A stretch of DNA of 17,407 nt, from NCBI GenBank assembly GCA_004555865.1, contig SFJO01000030.1:1-17407 (forward strand), in the 5' to 3' direction. Each line of letters begins with the position of its first letter. Position 1 is the stretch's first letter. The notes beneath the pieces were generated by a model. It did not search any database, was not told where the DNA came from, and saw only the letters and a list, made by a program, of their open reading frames with translations. Origin of the DNA: Oscillospiraceae bacterium (GTDB lineage: Bacteria; Bacillota; Clostridia; Oscillospirales; Ruminococcaceae). The position numbers were made by a program, and so were the translations under genes. Below are positions 16,802 to 17,407 of this stretch, piece after piece.

Positions 16802-17041
16802 TTACTTTGCTGAAATCAGCCGATTCCGCCGCCAGGTGATGTTGATTGGCTGGCCGCCCTCGTGTTTGACGCAGCGCGCTGTACCTAGGTAAGTATCGTC
16901 CTCCGCGCCGCTGTCCGCATGATCCGCCCTAAGATCGCAGACAACCAGCTGCACTTTCTTGATGATCGATGAAGTGCCGGCTGATGGGAGAGTTTTCCGC
17001 TGTTGTGCTTTGTCAATAAAGATCGACTTTATTATACAGCG
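16802..17041 (-). other. Open reading stretch in the jet leader, possibly a gene remnant
   Basis: Between two TAA stops the - strand is open for 79 codons inside the predicted jetA leader. It has no ATG; a GTG lies at 16954 without a good ribosome site. The frame reads KKVQLVVCDLRADHADSG and then GTARCVKHEGGQPINITW, which looks protein-like. I recognise no family. It may be a degraded gene end, an unannotated small protein or chance in GC-rich DNA. Confidence 0.2.
17015..17033. promoter_or_regulatory. Inverted repeat over the jet promoter -10 and start site (operator candidate)
   Basis: AATAAAG (17015-17021) and CTTTATT (17027-17033) are perfect inverted copies separated by ATCGA. The right arm overlaps the TATAAT box of the predicted jetA promoter and the centre sits at the expected transcription start. 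A protein bound here would block transcription, so a repressor operator is the simplest reading. No regulator gene is adjacent in the window. Confidence 0.45.
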
Positions 17042-17060
17042 TTACTCGTTTATACGACAA
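17031..17060 (-). promoter_or_regulatory. Predicted promoter of the jetABCD operon
   Basis: On the - strand TTGTCG (17060-17055, 4 of 6 consensus) and a perfect TATAAT (17036-17031) are separated by 18 bp. Transcription would start near 17024, giving a leader of about 350 nt before jetA. A second inverted repeat, TCGT-TTAT-ACGA (17046-17057), covers the spacer and part of the -35. Confidence 0.5.
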
Positions 17061-17090
17061 GAGAGTTTCGCACTGCGGTGCGAAACTCTC
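17061..17090. repeat. Perfect 13-bp hairpin upstream of the jet promoter
   Basis: GAGAGTTTCGCAC (17061-17073) and GTGCGAAACTCTC (17078-17090) pair perfectly around TGCG. It ends exactly at the -35 box. There is no T-run on either side, so it is not a standard terminator. It could be a dispersed palindromic repeat, a regulator site or a scar of an element. No second copy is seen in this window. Confidence 0.7.
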
Positions 17091-17322
17091 TGCAAATTTG
17101 TCAGTCTGTTGGGTCGAGGGCGCGCATGTAAAAAGGGTGGTGCAGCGATTGCAGACCGTATGGCAGCCAAACCGAACATATAAGACGATTTTTTGTATCT
17201 TTTATTTTCCTTGTTCAGGATGTATTGCAGTCCTGCAAGGTTCCCCGCCGGCTCAAAAGAATTTTCTTGCTTTTAAGCCAAAAATGTACTAAACTTAAAT
17301 AGCTGTAAGTTTCGATTGAGCG

Positions 17323-17351
17323 CCAAGGTTGCGTTACAACGGTCACCTTGG
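17323..17351. repeat. Imperfect hairpin near the right window edge
   Basis: CCAAGGT and ACCTTGG are inverted 7-bp arms with a 15-nt loop. The surrounding stretch 17160-17407 looks more AT-rich than the genes to its left and contains no credible gene on either strand. It is probably intergenic sequence before a gene outside the window. Confidence 0.35.
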
Positions 17352-17407
17352 AAAAACTTCATACAGGATTCAAGTTCGAGTTTCTTCGGGCTTAGTCATA
17401 AAATCAG

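Noticed and set aside
16959..17183. 74-residue and overlapping 64-residue frames on the + strand upstream of jetA
   Set aside because: They cross the perfect hairpin and the predicted promoter and look like chance frames.
1..17407. CRISPR arrays, insertion sequences or prophage genes
   Set aside because: No regularly spaced repeats, transposase, integrase or phage structural genes were seen on either strand.

Overview
The window reads as chromosomal DNA of a fairly GC-rich Bacillota. It is most likely a gut Clostridia member of the Oscillospiraceae/Ruminococcaceae type. This is inferred from strong AGGAGG-like ribosome sites, TTGACA/TATAAT promoters, a DUF2500 protein, and a ROK protein of a form I associate with Clostridia. 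No species call is possible from the sequence alone.

Left part (1-2984, + strand). A gene-poor leader precedes an IclR-family regulator with a good sigma-70-type promoter. An intrinsic terminator follows, then a long ROK/ASKHA sugar-kinase-like gene. A large hairpin terminator lies between this gene and the convergent genes to its right.

Middle (3009-6830, - strand). A two-component system is encoded in the order response regulator then histidine kinase; the kinase appears to use a TTG start overlapping the regulator's stop. It is followed by a separately promoted pair: a membrane-anchored protein of unknown function carrying a GGADGPTA motif, and a DUF2500 membrane protein.

tRNA junction (6973-7419). 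tRNA-Leu(CAG) on the - strand and tRNA-Gln(CTG) on the + strand are divergent. Each has its own terminator, and tRNA-Gln has a perfect consensus promoter. A 22-bp hairpin then separates this block from the - strand genes to the right.

Right part (7482-17407, - strand). The main find is a complete Wadjet (JetABCD) plasmid-defence operon, transcribed jetA-jetB-jetC-jetD with overlapping genes. JetABC form an SMC-like, MukBEF-related complex and JetD is the Toprim nuclease. A UvrA2-like ABC ATPase follows jetD on the same strand with no clear promoter or terminator between them. The roughly 730-bp gene-free region upstream of jetA holds a TATAAT promoter covered by two inverted repeats, a perfect 13-bp hairpin and a long leader. 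This suggests that the defence operon is transcriptionally controlled.
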